A DNA stretch of 64,000 bases from NCBI GenBank assembly GCA_014860585.1, contig JACZJL010000114.1, forward strand, positions 1 through 64,000. Reading direction: 5' to 3'. How positions within the stretch are numbered: the stretch's first letter is position 1; each line of letters begins with the position of its first letter. The stretch is from Bacteroidales bacterium. GTDB lineage: Bacteria > Bacteroidota > Bacteroidia > Bacteroidales > 4484-276. Shown here in pieces: positions 1-10,000 of the stretch. The position numbers and the translations under genes were made by a program. The notes beneath the pieces are model-generated. The model saw only the letters and a list, made by a program, of their open reading frames with translations, searched no databases and had not been told where the DNA came from.

Positions 1-9
1 AAAAAAACC

Positions 10-630
10 ATGAAAAATTTATTCATCGCCATCGAAGGCATTGACGGAAGCGGAAAAAGCACGCAAATCAATCTATTAAAGGAAAATCTCCAAAAGGCTG
101 GCCACCACGTTTTTACTACTTTCGAACCAACCGACGGCCCAATCGGGAAAATGATCCGGGATATTTTCAACCACCGATTGGAAGCCGACCAGCGTACAAT
201 CGCAGCTTTGTTCGTCGCCGATCGGTTCGAACACCTGCTCAACAAACATCATGGCCTGGTAAGAAAAATGGAAGAGGGGTTTACGGTGATCACAGATCGT
301 TATTACTTCTCCTCCTATGCTTATCATGGCGTACACATGCCGGTTGATTGGGTCATACGTTCGAATGCCTTGTGTGCGGAAATACTGCAGCCTGATCTCA
401 ACATTTTCATTGATATTGATCCAGAAACAGGAATGGAAAGGATCAGGAGAGGACGCGAGTCTGTTGAAATGTTTGAGACCCTCGAGAATCTCAAGTTAGT
501 TAGGGAAAAGTATTTTGAGGTGATGGAAAGACTAAAACCGGAAGAGAAGATATTCATCACCAACGGCAACCGCCCGCCAGAAGAGATTGCCGAAGATATT
601 TGGAAAGCGGTGAAAAGGATTGGGGAATGA
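10..630 (+). CDS. tmk: Thymidylate (dTMP) kinase
   Basis: Phosphorylates dTMP to dTDP with ATP in the cytoplasm, a required step of dTTP synthesis. The P-loop GIDGSGKST lies at residues 10-17, the substrate-binding DRY motif of thymidylate kinases at 96-98 (TDRYYFSSYAY), and an arginine-rich LID segment (RIRRGRE) near 143-150. At 206 residues it has the usual family length, so it looks complete. The ATG at position 10 directly precedes the conserved FIAIEGIDG strand and is the only sensible start. The gene converges on the DUF418 gene with a 15-bp gap and no visible hairpin. What lies upstream is outside the window. Confidence 0.96.
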   Translation: MKNLFIAIEGIDGSGKSTQINLLKENLQKAGHHVFTTFEPTDGPIGKMIRDIFNHRLEADQRTIAALFVADRFEHLLNKHHGLVRKMEEGFTVITDRYYFSSYAYHGVHMPVDWVIRSNALCAEILQPDLNIFIDIDPETGMERIRRGRESVEMFETLENLKLVREKYFEVMERLKPEEKIFITNGNRPPEEIAEDIWKAVKRIGE

Positions 631-645
631 GATTGATTGCTTTCT

Positions 646-1884
646 CTACTTCCTCATCGGTTGCCATTGCAGGTAAGTCAGGCTGCGCCAGAGCCACTCA
701 AACGGACCAAACCTGAAATGCTTCAGCCATAAATTGCTTAGCGGTATCTGAACAGCAAATATTGCAATTGTTATCAGGATCCCCTGCCAGATGTTTACTT
801 TTCCATAAAGTGCAAACCCATAGCTGAGATACAAAACGGAAGCGATGATACTGTGCATCAGATAATTGGTCAAAGCCATTCTGCCAACCGGTGCAAGTTT
901 GGCAGAGAAGGATTTGAGATGGTCTTTGCTGATTAGCAGAACGATTCCGGAAACATAAGCCATTGTGAGGGCGGGACCGCCAAAGCCGGAACAAATCGTA
1001 GCAATTAAGGTGTAAATTGACGGCTGGTTCATTTGTCCCATCGAATAGATTGTAGTATAGATAATATTTAGCGGTAATCCGATGAGTAACCCACGGACGA
1101 ATACTTGACGGAAGAATGGCAAATGATTTTCAGGATTGTTCAGATAACCTTTACGTGCAGCATATTGCCCTAAAAGAAACATGGCAAGTACGTTTGGATA
1201 AAAGAAGACAATACCGGGTAGTAACATGCCGTATTCGGTAAGCCGCATTTTTACGATATCCGAAAAACTTCCCGAAGGATAAACCTCTAAAGCCTTGGTA
1301 ACGACTGCTGATAATCGTTGGGTGTTTTCGGCAAAACCTGCTTCCATGGCCGATTTTGCTTCGGGACTGAACCCGGCAAGAAAAACAAAAAAGACCATGA
1401 TCGCATTGAGTGTTATGGGTACAAGGATGAAACCCAGCGCCCATTTCACCAAACTACGGTCTGGCGTTTTTTTGAACAGCAACAGCAAAAACCCGAATAA
1501 TGCATAAAAAATCAGGATATCGCCCGGCCAAAGTAACGTCATGTGTGCAATCCCAAACAGCAACAGAAAAAATACCCGCCTGCGATAAACCGGAATGACT
1601 GTTTTGCCTTCCGGCATTGTTTTGTTTAAAAACAACCAGAAACCATAACCGAAAAGCAACGAAAACAGTACATAGAATTTACTTTCGAAAAAGAGTTTGA
1701 TAAATCCTGTTGTCAGTTGGTTGGGCAGGTCAGTCCAAAGTTTAACATCCGAAAGTATGGTAACCAGCGGTGCATTCATCAGGGGCATGTTGACCATCAG
1801 GATGCCGAAAATAGCCAGTCCGCGCAGCATGTCAAGCGTTTGAATCCTTTGATTCCCGGGAATAGGTGTAAATAGACGTTCCAT
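646..1884 (-). CDS. DUF418 / YeiB-like polytopic membrane protein
   Basis: About 412 residues, mostly hydrophobic, with roughly eight to ten predicted membrane helices. The N-terminal segment RIQTLDMLRGLAIFGILMVN carries the LDxLRG signature shared by the DUF418/YeiB and heparan-glucosaminide acetyltransferase-like families, and the C-terminal part (GRMALTNYLMHSI, then FGPFEWLWRSLTY) is the classic DUF418 domain with its GPxEWLWR motif. The biochemical role of the family is not settled; transport or acyl transfer across the inner membrane has been suggested. The frame is open upstream to 1968, but those 28 residues are polar and unlike the family; the ATG at 1882-1884 puts the LDMLRG helix at the expected distance from the N-terminus. 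It diverges from the next gene across about 100 bp. Confidence 0.88.
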   Translation of the reverse strand: MERLFTPIPGNQRIQTLDMLRGLAIFGILMVNMPLMNAPLVTILSDVKLWTDLPNQLTTGFIKLFFESKFYVLFSLLFGYGFWLFLNKTMPEGKTVIPVYRRRVFFLLLFGIAHMTLLWPGDILIFYALFGFLLLLFKKTPDRSLVKWALGFILVPITLNAIMVFFVFLAGFSPEAKSAMEAGFAENTQRLSAVVTKALEVYPSGSFSDIVKMRLTEYGMLLPGIVFFYPNVLAMFLLGQYAARKGYLNNPENHLPFFRQVFVRGLLIGLPLNIIYTTIYSMGQMNQPSIYTLIATICSGFGGPALTMAYVSGIVLLISKDHLKSFSAKLAPVGRMALTNYLMHSIIASVLYLSYGFALYGKVNIWQGILITIAIFAVQIPLSNLWLKHFRFGPFEWLWRSLTYLQWQPMRK

Positions 1885-1983
1885 AATTTTTACAGATTTA
1901 TTGTATTGGCAAAAAAAAGAAATATTTTTGATGAGCAGAAACGTGTAAAGTTTTGTTAATTTGTACATTGAAAAATTCGATCT

Positions 1984-3177
1984 ATGGTACTTGCAAATCG
2001 TTATGTTTTAATTGAGGTCAGTGGGGCAAAACTTGAACAGGAATTTCTCGATTTTCCGTCGCACCTTTACAAGGAGGACAAGAATTTCATCCGGCCCCTC
2101 GATCAGGACGTGAATGCAATTTTTAATCGTCAAAAAAACAAATTGTATCGAAATGGCGATTCAAAGCGCTGGTTATTAATGGATGATAAGGATCAGACCC
2201 TTGGGAGAATTGCAGCTTTTTACAACCACGCTGTTGCAAAAGCCAACGATCAACCGACGGGTGGAATAGGCTTTTTTGATTGTATCAACGATAAAGAAGC
2301 GGCTGCCCTTTTGTTTGATGCTTGTAGAGACTGGCTTAAGGAGAACGGGATGGAAGCCATGGATGGACCGGTCAATTACGGCGATCGCGACAGTTTTTGG
2401 GGATGCCTGGTGGATGGGTTTTATGAACCGCTGTACAACATGCCCTATAATTTCCCTTATTACCAAGAACTTTTTGAGTCTTATGGCTTTAAGAACTATT
2501 TCAATCAATACACCTATCACCGCACAACCGAACCCGGAGGTGTGGATCCTGTAATTGAAGAAAAGGCAAACCGGATTTACAACAATCCTGATTACCATTT
2601 TGAGACCATCAACCTGAAAAATACAGATAAATATGCTGAGGATTTTATGGTGATTTTCAACAAAGCATGGGCAAGGTTTCCTGGTGTGAAGAAACTCTCC
2701 AAATCCCATGCGGTCGCTTTGCTAAGAAAAATGAAACCAATTATGGATCCCAGGCTGGTACTTTATGGCTATTATAAAGAGGATCCGATTGCATTTTTTA
2801 TCATGATGCCCGATATTTACCAGATCATCCGTAAGTTCAAAGGGAAATTCAACCTGATCAATAAATTGAGATTACTTTACCTGCTTAGGGTAAGAAAGAC
2901 GTGTACACGTATTGTAGGTCGAATTTTCGGTGTGGTACCCGAACATCAGGGCAAAGGGGTGGAAGGCGGTATCATCAAAGCTTTCCAGGAAGTAATTTCG
3001 GCATCAAGAAACTTCCAATACACTGATTTGGAAATGAACTGGATCGGCGATTTCAACCCCTCGATGATGAAAGTATGCGAACAAATAGGCAGCAAAATCC
3101 GAAAGACCCATGTCACTTACCGCTATCTTTTCGATCGCACCAAGACCTTCAACCGGTCAAGGAGGGTAAACATCTAA
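1984..3177 (+). CDS. GNAT-like N-acetyltransferase family protein
   Basis: 397 residues, cytoplasmic. Near residues 314-327 the segment GVVPEHQGKGVEGG looks like the acetyl-CoA pyrophosphate loop of GNAT enzymes (Q/R-x-x-G-x-G/A), followed by a helix. The N-terminal part (FLDFPSHLYKEDKNFIRPL) and the GPVNYGDRDSFWG segment match a family of long GNAT-like proteins, related to YghO, common in Bacteroidota. The substrate is unknown. The ATG at 1984 is the natural start. The small RuvC-like gene follows after 18 bp in the same direction, so the two are probably cotranscribed. Confidence 0.75.
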   Translation: MVLANRYVLIEVSGAKLEQEFLDFPSHLYKEDKNFIRPLDQDVNAIFNRQKNKLYRNGDSKRWLLMDDKDQTLGRIAAFYNHAVAKANDQPTGGIGFFDCINDKEAAALLFDACRDWLKENGMEAMDGPVNYGDRDSFWGCLVDGFYEPLYNMPYNFPYYQELFESYGFKNYFNQYTYHRTTEPGGVDPVIEEKANRIYNNPDYHFETINLKNTDKYAEDFMVIFNKAWARFPGVKKLSKSHAVALLRKMKPIMDPRLVLYGYYKEDPIAFFIMMPDIYQIIRKFKGKFNLINKLRLLYLLRVRKTCTRIVGRIFGVVPEHQGKGVEGGIIKAFQEVISASRNFQYTDLEMNWIGDFNPSMMKVCEQIGSKIRKTHVTYRYLFDRTKTFNRSRRVNI

Positions 3178-3195
3178 AAACCTTTGACCTGCATA

Positions 3196-3663
3196 ATGGA
3201 ATTTCTGCTTTCAGTTGACCTTGGTATCCGAACCGGTTTGGCTATGTTTGGATCCGACCAGAAGCTTTACTGGTTCCGTTCTCAGAATTTTGGTTCTTCT
3301 GCACGCCTTCGCAGGGCAATTCCCTGGTTGCTCAACCAGGAAGAGGATCTGGCTTATGTCATCATTGAGGGAGGCGGGCCATTGCTTAAAATCTGGGATG
3401 CTGAACTTCAAAGACGAAACCTTGAAGTGATCAAAATCATGGCAGATAACTGGCGCAGCGAGTTACTCTACTATCGCGAACAGCAAAACCGCAGCGATGC
3501 CAAATCCAATGCGATTATTTATGCCGGAAAAGTAATCGAAAAGCTTTCTGATCACAAGGCCACATCCCTCGATAATAACGCCGCAGAAGCAATCCTGATC
3601 GGACTTTACGGTATGCAAAGATTAAACTGGATTCGATCTGCAGGACAATACATGAGGAAATAG
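3196..3663 (+). CDS. Small RuvC/RNase H-fold nuclease candidate
   Basis: About 155 residues, close in length to RuvC. Acidic residues sit where RuvC-like nucleases keep theirs: FLLSVDLGIRTGLA (D8, first strand), YVIIEGGG (E58, fourth strand), and the C-terminal helix SLDNNAAEAILIGLYG (D126, E131), comparable to the RuvC HAADALA segment. This suggests a two-metal RNase H-fold nuclease or a Holliday-junction-resolvase relative. It is not recognisable as the housekeeping RuvC itself. The frame begins at a TTG (3184), but the ATG at 3196 puts the first strand at the normal position. It follows the GNAT-like gene closely; no DNA-repair gene is adjacent. The function is inferred from motif pattern only. 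Confidence 0.6.
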   Translation: MEFLLSVDLGIRTGLAMFGSDQKLYWFRSQNFGSSARLRRAIPWLLNQEEDLAYVIIEGGGPLLKIWDAELQRRNLEVIKIMADNWRSELLYYREQQNRSDAKSNAIIYAGKVIEKLSDHKATSLDNNAAEAILIGLYGMQRLNWIRSAGQYMRK

Positions 3664-4018
3664 CTTACTATCCTTAAGTCTTTCCTTTTTGAAGGGCTGA
3701 AAATAGTTACCCAATAAAATTTCCATTTTAAATACTTTTTTACCAACCATCCGCGCCCAAATGTCCAGAGCTTTTTAGAATATGTTGGGGACTTCCGGGG
3801 AACTTACCTATGTGACGTATTGAGGTCAACAATCAAGGATAAATCCCGGATTTTTTAAAGATTTTAATTGATAAATGATGAAGGTTAGAATGACCGTTTA
3901 ACAAAATTTAGGATTAATTAGTGTTTTTTTTGAAAATAAGGTAATTAATTACCTTAATTTTGTGATCGTCAATTCAATTTATTCATTCACACCCATTTGG
4001 GACTAAACCTGTTTAATT
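3664..4018. other. Intergenic region, 355 bp
   Basis: AT-rich and without a supportable coding frame, tRNA-like cloverleaf or strong terminator. The distal end holds the promoter and palindrome described separately, about 55-80 bp before the giant secreted-protein gene. Confidence 0.6.
3929..3962 (+). promoter_or_regulatory. Bacteroidota-type promoter with overlapping 20-bp perfect palindrome
   Basis: TAATTTTG at 3955-3962 matches the -7 consensus TAnnTTTG, and TTTG at 3929-3932 is a -33 candidate with 22 bp between them (usual 19-21). The spacer is almost filled by the perfect palindrome taaggtaattaattacctta (3937-3956), which runs into the first two bases of the -7 element. A dimeric regulator bound here would occlude RNA polymerase, so this is a good operator candidate for the 2264-residue protein. 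No regulator gene is adjacent. Confidence 0.6.
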
Positions 4019-7000
4019 ATGAAAAAGCTTAACACAATGGCATTGTTTCTTTTTTTGTGGTCGATGTTCACTTTGCAAGTCGCCGGACAAGATCATCCGG
4101 CTTTGAAAATCACAGCTAATCAAGAGGTTATTCAGCAGAAGGCCACACGTGACTTTTCGCTGCTTTACAGCCAGATGGACAATCCGTCTGATGTTGGAAC
4201 CAATTCGCAGATGTATCCTGACTTTCCAACGTTTTCCTGCCAGGGAGCGGATGATTTCTTTGTTCCTGGCGGTGAAATATGGCAGATAAATTTGATTGAA
4301 GTTACCGGATTTTATTCTTTGGGGGGCGGTCCGGCTCTTAAGGCAAATGTTTTTGTGTATCAAAACAATCCGACAACCAATTCACCGGGTGAAGAAATGT
4401 ATGCTTATTATCAGTATTTAGTTGAAGCACTTCCGGATGGTTCACTGTTACTTATTTTTCCAGTCCCACTTGTTATTCCAGAGGGTCATTACTGGTTATC
4501 GGTTCAACCAGTGATGGATTATACTACTTTCGGTCAATGGTTTTGGAGGCGACAGTCCGCCCCTACGATACTTGAAGAGTTTCACTGGCAAAATCCCGGC
4601 GGCGGTTTTGGTCAACCCAATGCGCTGACATGGCAAAAAGCTTCATTAATTGACTTTGGTACAACATCGGTGGATTACAATCTGAGTTTTGCTCTTTCAG
4701 GGACCATCGTAGAAGAGCCCGGCGAGATGAGTTTTGATCTGATAATAGGAAAATACTTAAATCCGGAGCCCTGGAACAATTGGGTCGGGGGTATTGGAGA
4801 AGTTACAAAAGTTACCCTGATACCCACAGGTGTTGGCTTAACACCAATGACCAATATTGAAGGGGTAAATTTTTCCTATTCTTCAGATGGACTCGTGTAT
4901 GTTGACTTTTATTTTGATACAGAAGGTTCAAATATTGTTTTGAACAGCATTGGGCCGGATTATGGCGCCGGAGATGGCTGGAGCGGTTATTTGCCCCATG
5001 AAATGCTTCCACAGATCAATTTTGAGCTGTTCATTAAAGCTACTGTTAGCCTGTTAGACGGCTCTATGCATGAAGTTACAAAATCAATATTTTATGATCC
5101 TACACCTCCCTCGGCTGCAACAATTAATATTTATGACTGGCTTGCAGTTGAGGATGAAACCATCCTGATCAACATTCTCCCGGAACTGGCAGCCGACCTT
5201 GCCGAAGTGCAAATTGCAGTGGAAGACAAACCCGAAGAATTTCTGAAAGGTGTCGGTGATTACAGTCAGTTTGATGATGATGGTTGTGCCTCGGCCAGTG
5301 CTGCAGCCTGTCTGAAATGGTTTGCTGACTCGCTCGGAGATGACCAGATCATGGGCGGCCTTACCCTAGACCAGCTTTACGACCAGTTGTATGAAGATTT
5401 TCAAACCAGCCAACGGGTACTGGAGGATGGATCGAATATGTTCGGAGCACATTACGAAGATGTGGTAAGCGGTTTGAGAAACTGGATTGCGCAACATGGC
5501 AACGGATACCGGGTGAACCTGCAAAATCCGTTTAACTGGCAGGAGATGCGCAACCAACTGGAAAGAAGACAGGATGTGCTCACTACTTTTTACTATAATA
5601 CGGACAATGGACAAGCCGGGCATCAGGTAACCTTTAATTCGATAAAAAACCGGCCTGAAGAAAACGGAACGATCCGTGTGGATTTTATGGATCCCTGGGG
5701 TGACGGAGAAATTCAACACGGCTACCTCAATCCTGAAACAGGCCAGATCACCGGTTACACAGGGGAGTTGTTCAATGAGGGAACAATTGCAGGAAATATA
5801 ATCATTTGTCCTGTAGAAGAAGGAATTAACCTGCCTGAATCTCAAGCTGTTTCATCCGGACCTGACTTCCCACCGGTACTGATCAACCTGGGTGAACCCG
5901 GACTGAAATGGGTAAGATTACGGTTTATTGATTTTTCAGGTCACGCCTGGCAGGAGGACATTATTCTGGAAAGGATATTGCCCACACCTTTGCCGGTGGA
6001 TGGCTATTTGCGAATCGGTGATTGGAGTATAGCTGAAAATTGGCATAACTGGATTGGCGGACAGGATGGGACGACACAATTACAACTGCATGGTTTTTCG
6101 GAGTTTCCGGTTGCCAAAGTCAGTTTTTTGGTGCAAATTGGAGATGAATGGGTGGTGTTTGATGAGGATGAAGATGGTTATGAACTCATTGAAAATACCA
6201 CCGGAACGGGGAGCGGAGAGGGTGATGGCTGGAGTGGCTATTTTCCGCACAATTTCGTTCCACAGATCAATGCCGACCTGATGTTCAGGGCAGATGTAAT
6301 TCTTGAGGACAACAGCACCTTCGAAGTGATGAATTCGATCACATACGACCCCACGCCACCGGATGACGTGCAATTGAACATAGAGGATTTTATGATCCTG
6401 CAGGATAATTTTTTGTTGTTGGATATAGAACCAGGATCAGCAAATATTCAGGAAGTGAATATTGAAGTGGTAACAAAGCCAGAGGAATTCAATAAGGGAA
6501 TCCCCGGGATTACCCAACCCACCGGTGTAACCTGTGCCCCCACTGCTGCCGCTGCCTGTCTGAAATGGTTCGAAAGCCAGGGCGACACGCAGATCACCGC
6601 AGGGTTGACCAATGCAGCGTTGATCGACAGCTTAAAAAAATACTGCAAAACAAGTGCAACTGGCACACTTCCGGAAAATCTGGCCAATGGACTCAAAAAG
6701 TGGATAGAAGGTCATGGCAATGGATATACGATCAGGGGACCACTCCCATTTGACTGGAAAGAGATGCGCAATGAGCTGGAAAGAGGCCAGGATGTGCTGT
6801 CGGGTATCGCCTGGACAGGTGGTGGCGGTCACCGGATGACCTTCAATTCGATCAAGAACCGCCCGGAACCAGACGGTAAGATCAGGGTGGATTTTATGGA
6901 TCCCTGGACCGGCCAGCAAGAGTGGGGTTACCTTGACCCGGCTACCGGTGAGCTCACCGGCTTTACCTCTACAGCAGGAAATTCAGGAAAACTCAAAGGG

Positions 7001-10000
7001 ATCATCATCATTTGCCCTAAAGAAACGGCGCCATTGCCTGCATCCGGATATACCGTGACGGGTCCCAATCCGCCACCCGTCACCATTCCGGTTGATGATC
7101 CCGGGTTGTATTTCCTCCGCATTAATATCCTCGACCAGGACGGGCATACTTCGAGGTTCGACCTGGTGGTTGACCGGGTAGTTCCTGTGGAGCCCTTTGA
7201 TGGTTTCATCAGCATTGGCGATTTTGTAAATCCTGAGCCCTGGAATAACTGGATAGGAGGAGTTGATGCGACCAGCACGGTTCAGTTGTTCCAAACCTCG
7301 GGAGAAGTGTCCATCGACAAGGTTGAATTTTCGTTCAGAAATGAAGACCTGACCTGGAGTGAATTCTATATTGATCTTGACGGCAGCCAGACCTCACTTA
7401 ACACCCATGGCCCGCTCTATCCCGAAGGGGACGGCTGGAGCGGATACCTGCCGCATGCGCTGCTGCCACAAACCGACCATGAAGTCTTTATTAAAGCCGC
7501 AGTAACATTGACCGATGGCACAACCCATGAATTCATTCATTCAACATTCTATAATCCGACACCGCCTGATGGAGTGGAGATAAACCTCACGGACTGGCTG
7601 ATCATTGACGACGAGACACTCTTACTTGAAATCAATCCTGGAACATGCACAGACATTCAGCAGATCGAAGTAGAGGTTGTGGAGAAGCCCGAAGAGTTTA
7701 ACAAGGGCATTCCGGATGTATGGCAATTCCCGTATGATTACGGATGTGCTCCGGCCAGTGCTGCGGCTTGTCTGAAATGGTTCGAAAGTCAGGGTGATGA
7801 TCAGATTGCGGGAGAATTGACTTCTGACCAGTTGCTCGATAGTTTGTACAAATACATGCACACCGATCAAAGGGTAAACGAGGAGGGAGACACCATCAGG
7901 GGAACCCTCCCCGCGGATGTGGTTTCGGGTTTGAGAGAATGGATAGAAAAACACGGGAACGGATACAGGGTAACACCCGTGCAGCCCTATGACTGGAAAC
8001 AGATGCGTGATGAACTGGAAAAGGGGCAGGATGTGCTTACAGGTGTGCTGCATTCAACAGGCGGCCACATGATGACCTTCAATTCCATCAAAAACCGTCC
8101 TGAACCAGATGGCCGCATCCGGGTAGATTTCATGGATCCCTGGTCGGGAGAGGAGGAATACGGATACCTGAATCCCGAGACCGGAGTGATATCTGACTTT
8201 TCAAATCCTGACACCTTTGAAAGTGCCACGATTTTCCTGAATGTCATCGTTTGCCCCAATGAAACGACGTCATCAATGCCTTCACCTGATGTCGTGATTC
8301 CTGGTCCTGTGCCAGCCCCGACACCAATCGATGTAGGGGATCCCGGCCTGAAGTGGATCCGTATCCGTGTCATTGACCAGTCAGGTCATGTTTGGCAGGA
8401 AGATTTGGTGGTTGAACGTACCGAACCAATAAATCCGTTTGCTGATGTTATCGTCAAAATCGGCGATTACATTGGGTCAGAGGATTGGTACAATTGGTTT
8501 GGCGGACCAGATACAACAACTCCGGTTCAGCTTTTGGATCTGCCGGGCGTTGGCGATGCCTGTTACGATATTCAACTGGTGAACTTTTCCTGGTCAGCTG
8601 ATGGGATTGAATGGCAGTTATTCGACAGCGATGACGATGGATCAGAACCCTACGAAAACACATTTGGCAGTTTTCCTTCTGAGGGTGATGGCTGGACCGG
8701 ATACATCGAGCATGCCAACCTGCCACAAAGTTATCAGGAGATTCTGTTCAAAGCTGAAATTGTCACCGACATGTGTGGTTCGTTCGAAGTGGGAGGTTCG
8801 AAAAACTTTGATCCAACACCTCCTTCGGGTGTAATCATAAATGTTGAAGATTTTGTCATGATAGAAAACAATGAAATAGTGCTGGAAGTAAACCCGGGCC
8901 TTTGTTCCAATCTGACGGGCATTCAATACAACATCACCAAAAAACCCGAGTACTACAACAAAGGCATTCCACATGTGGGTCAGCGCGAAGGAGACCACCC
9001 GAATGGGGGTAATGCCTATTGCGCACCAACTGCGGCAGCTGCCTGCCTTAAATATTTTAACGACCCGTTTGCCACTGGTTTCATCGACAGCATCCATGTT
9101 TTGATAGATTCACTTGCAAGAATTTGCAGAACGGATTCGATAAGAGGAACCGCTCCTTCCAATCTTGCCGGAGGTATGTTGGAATGGATCCTGAGATATG
9201 GATTCCATTATTCAGTGCGTGGTCCGCTGGCTTTCAACTGGCACCAGATGAGATCGGAGTTGCTGCGCAGCCAGAACGTGCTATCCGGCATATACTGGCC
9301 AAATGGTGACGGGCACCGCATGACCATGAATTCGATAAAATTGCGACCTGAAAAGGATGGAAAAGTCAGGGTTGATTTTATGGATCCCTGGACAGGCAAG
9401 GAAGAATGGGGATATTTGAACACAACTACCGGTCAGCTGACAGGTTTTACCGGAGCCGGCGCCAGCGGCAGGTTAGGAAATATCATTATCGTTTGCCCCC
9501 GTGAGCCAGAACCTGTATTACCAGATTATCCTTATTTGCCTGGAAGTGGTGGAGTATTGACCACGATTTCAGTACCTGATCCCGGCCTTTATACACTGGA
9601 AGTACGGGCGATCAATGAATCAGGAAGCATTTACACCCATTATTACATTCTGGAGAATCCGGTTCGCCAGGAAGTCGCTTTAAATGCCGGATGGAGTGGT
9701 CTTTCTTCTTATGTTGTTCCTTCTGATGACAACTTCGAGGCAATCTTCGGATCCGCTATTGACGATCTGATTATTATGTATAATAACGATGGCATGCTCT
9801 GGCCTGCTGAAAATATCAACACGCTGGGATTCTGGAATGCAGACGAAGGGTATGTGATAAAAATGGCCGCTGATGCCACTGTAACGTTCACTGGACAACC
9901 CAATCCATTGACAACCGTTACACTCACGGAAGGACTGAATATTCTGCATGTTCCAACCGAATGCGGCATGTTAACATGGGAAGTATTCGAACAATTGAAC

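Noticed and set aside
1885-1968. Longer N-terminus of the DUF418 protein
   Set aside because: The 28 extra residues are not part of the family and the ATG at 1884 gives the expected N-terminus.
4741-9500. DNA-level tandem repeats or an assembly duplication in the giant gene
   Set aside because: The four modules share motifs but differ widely in nucleotide sequence and length, so they are ancient protein-domain duplications, not recent repeats or an assembly error.
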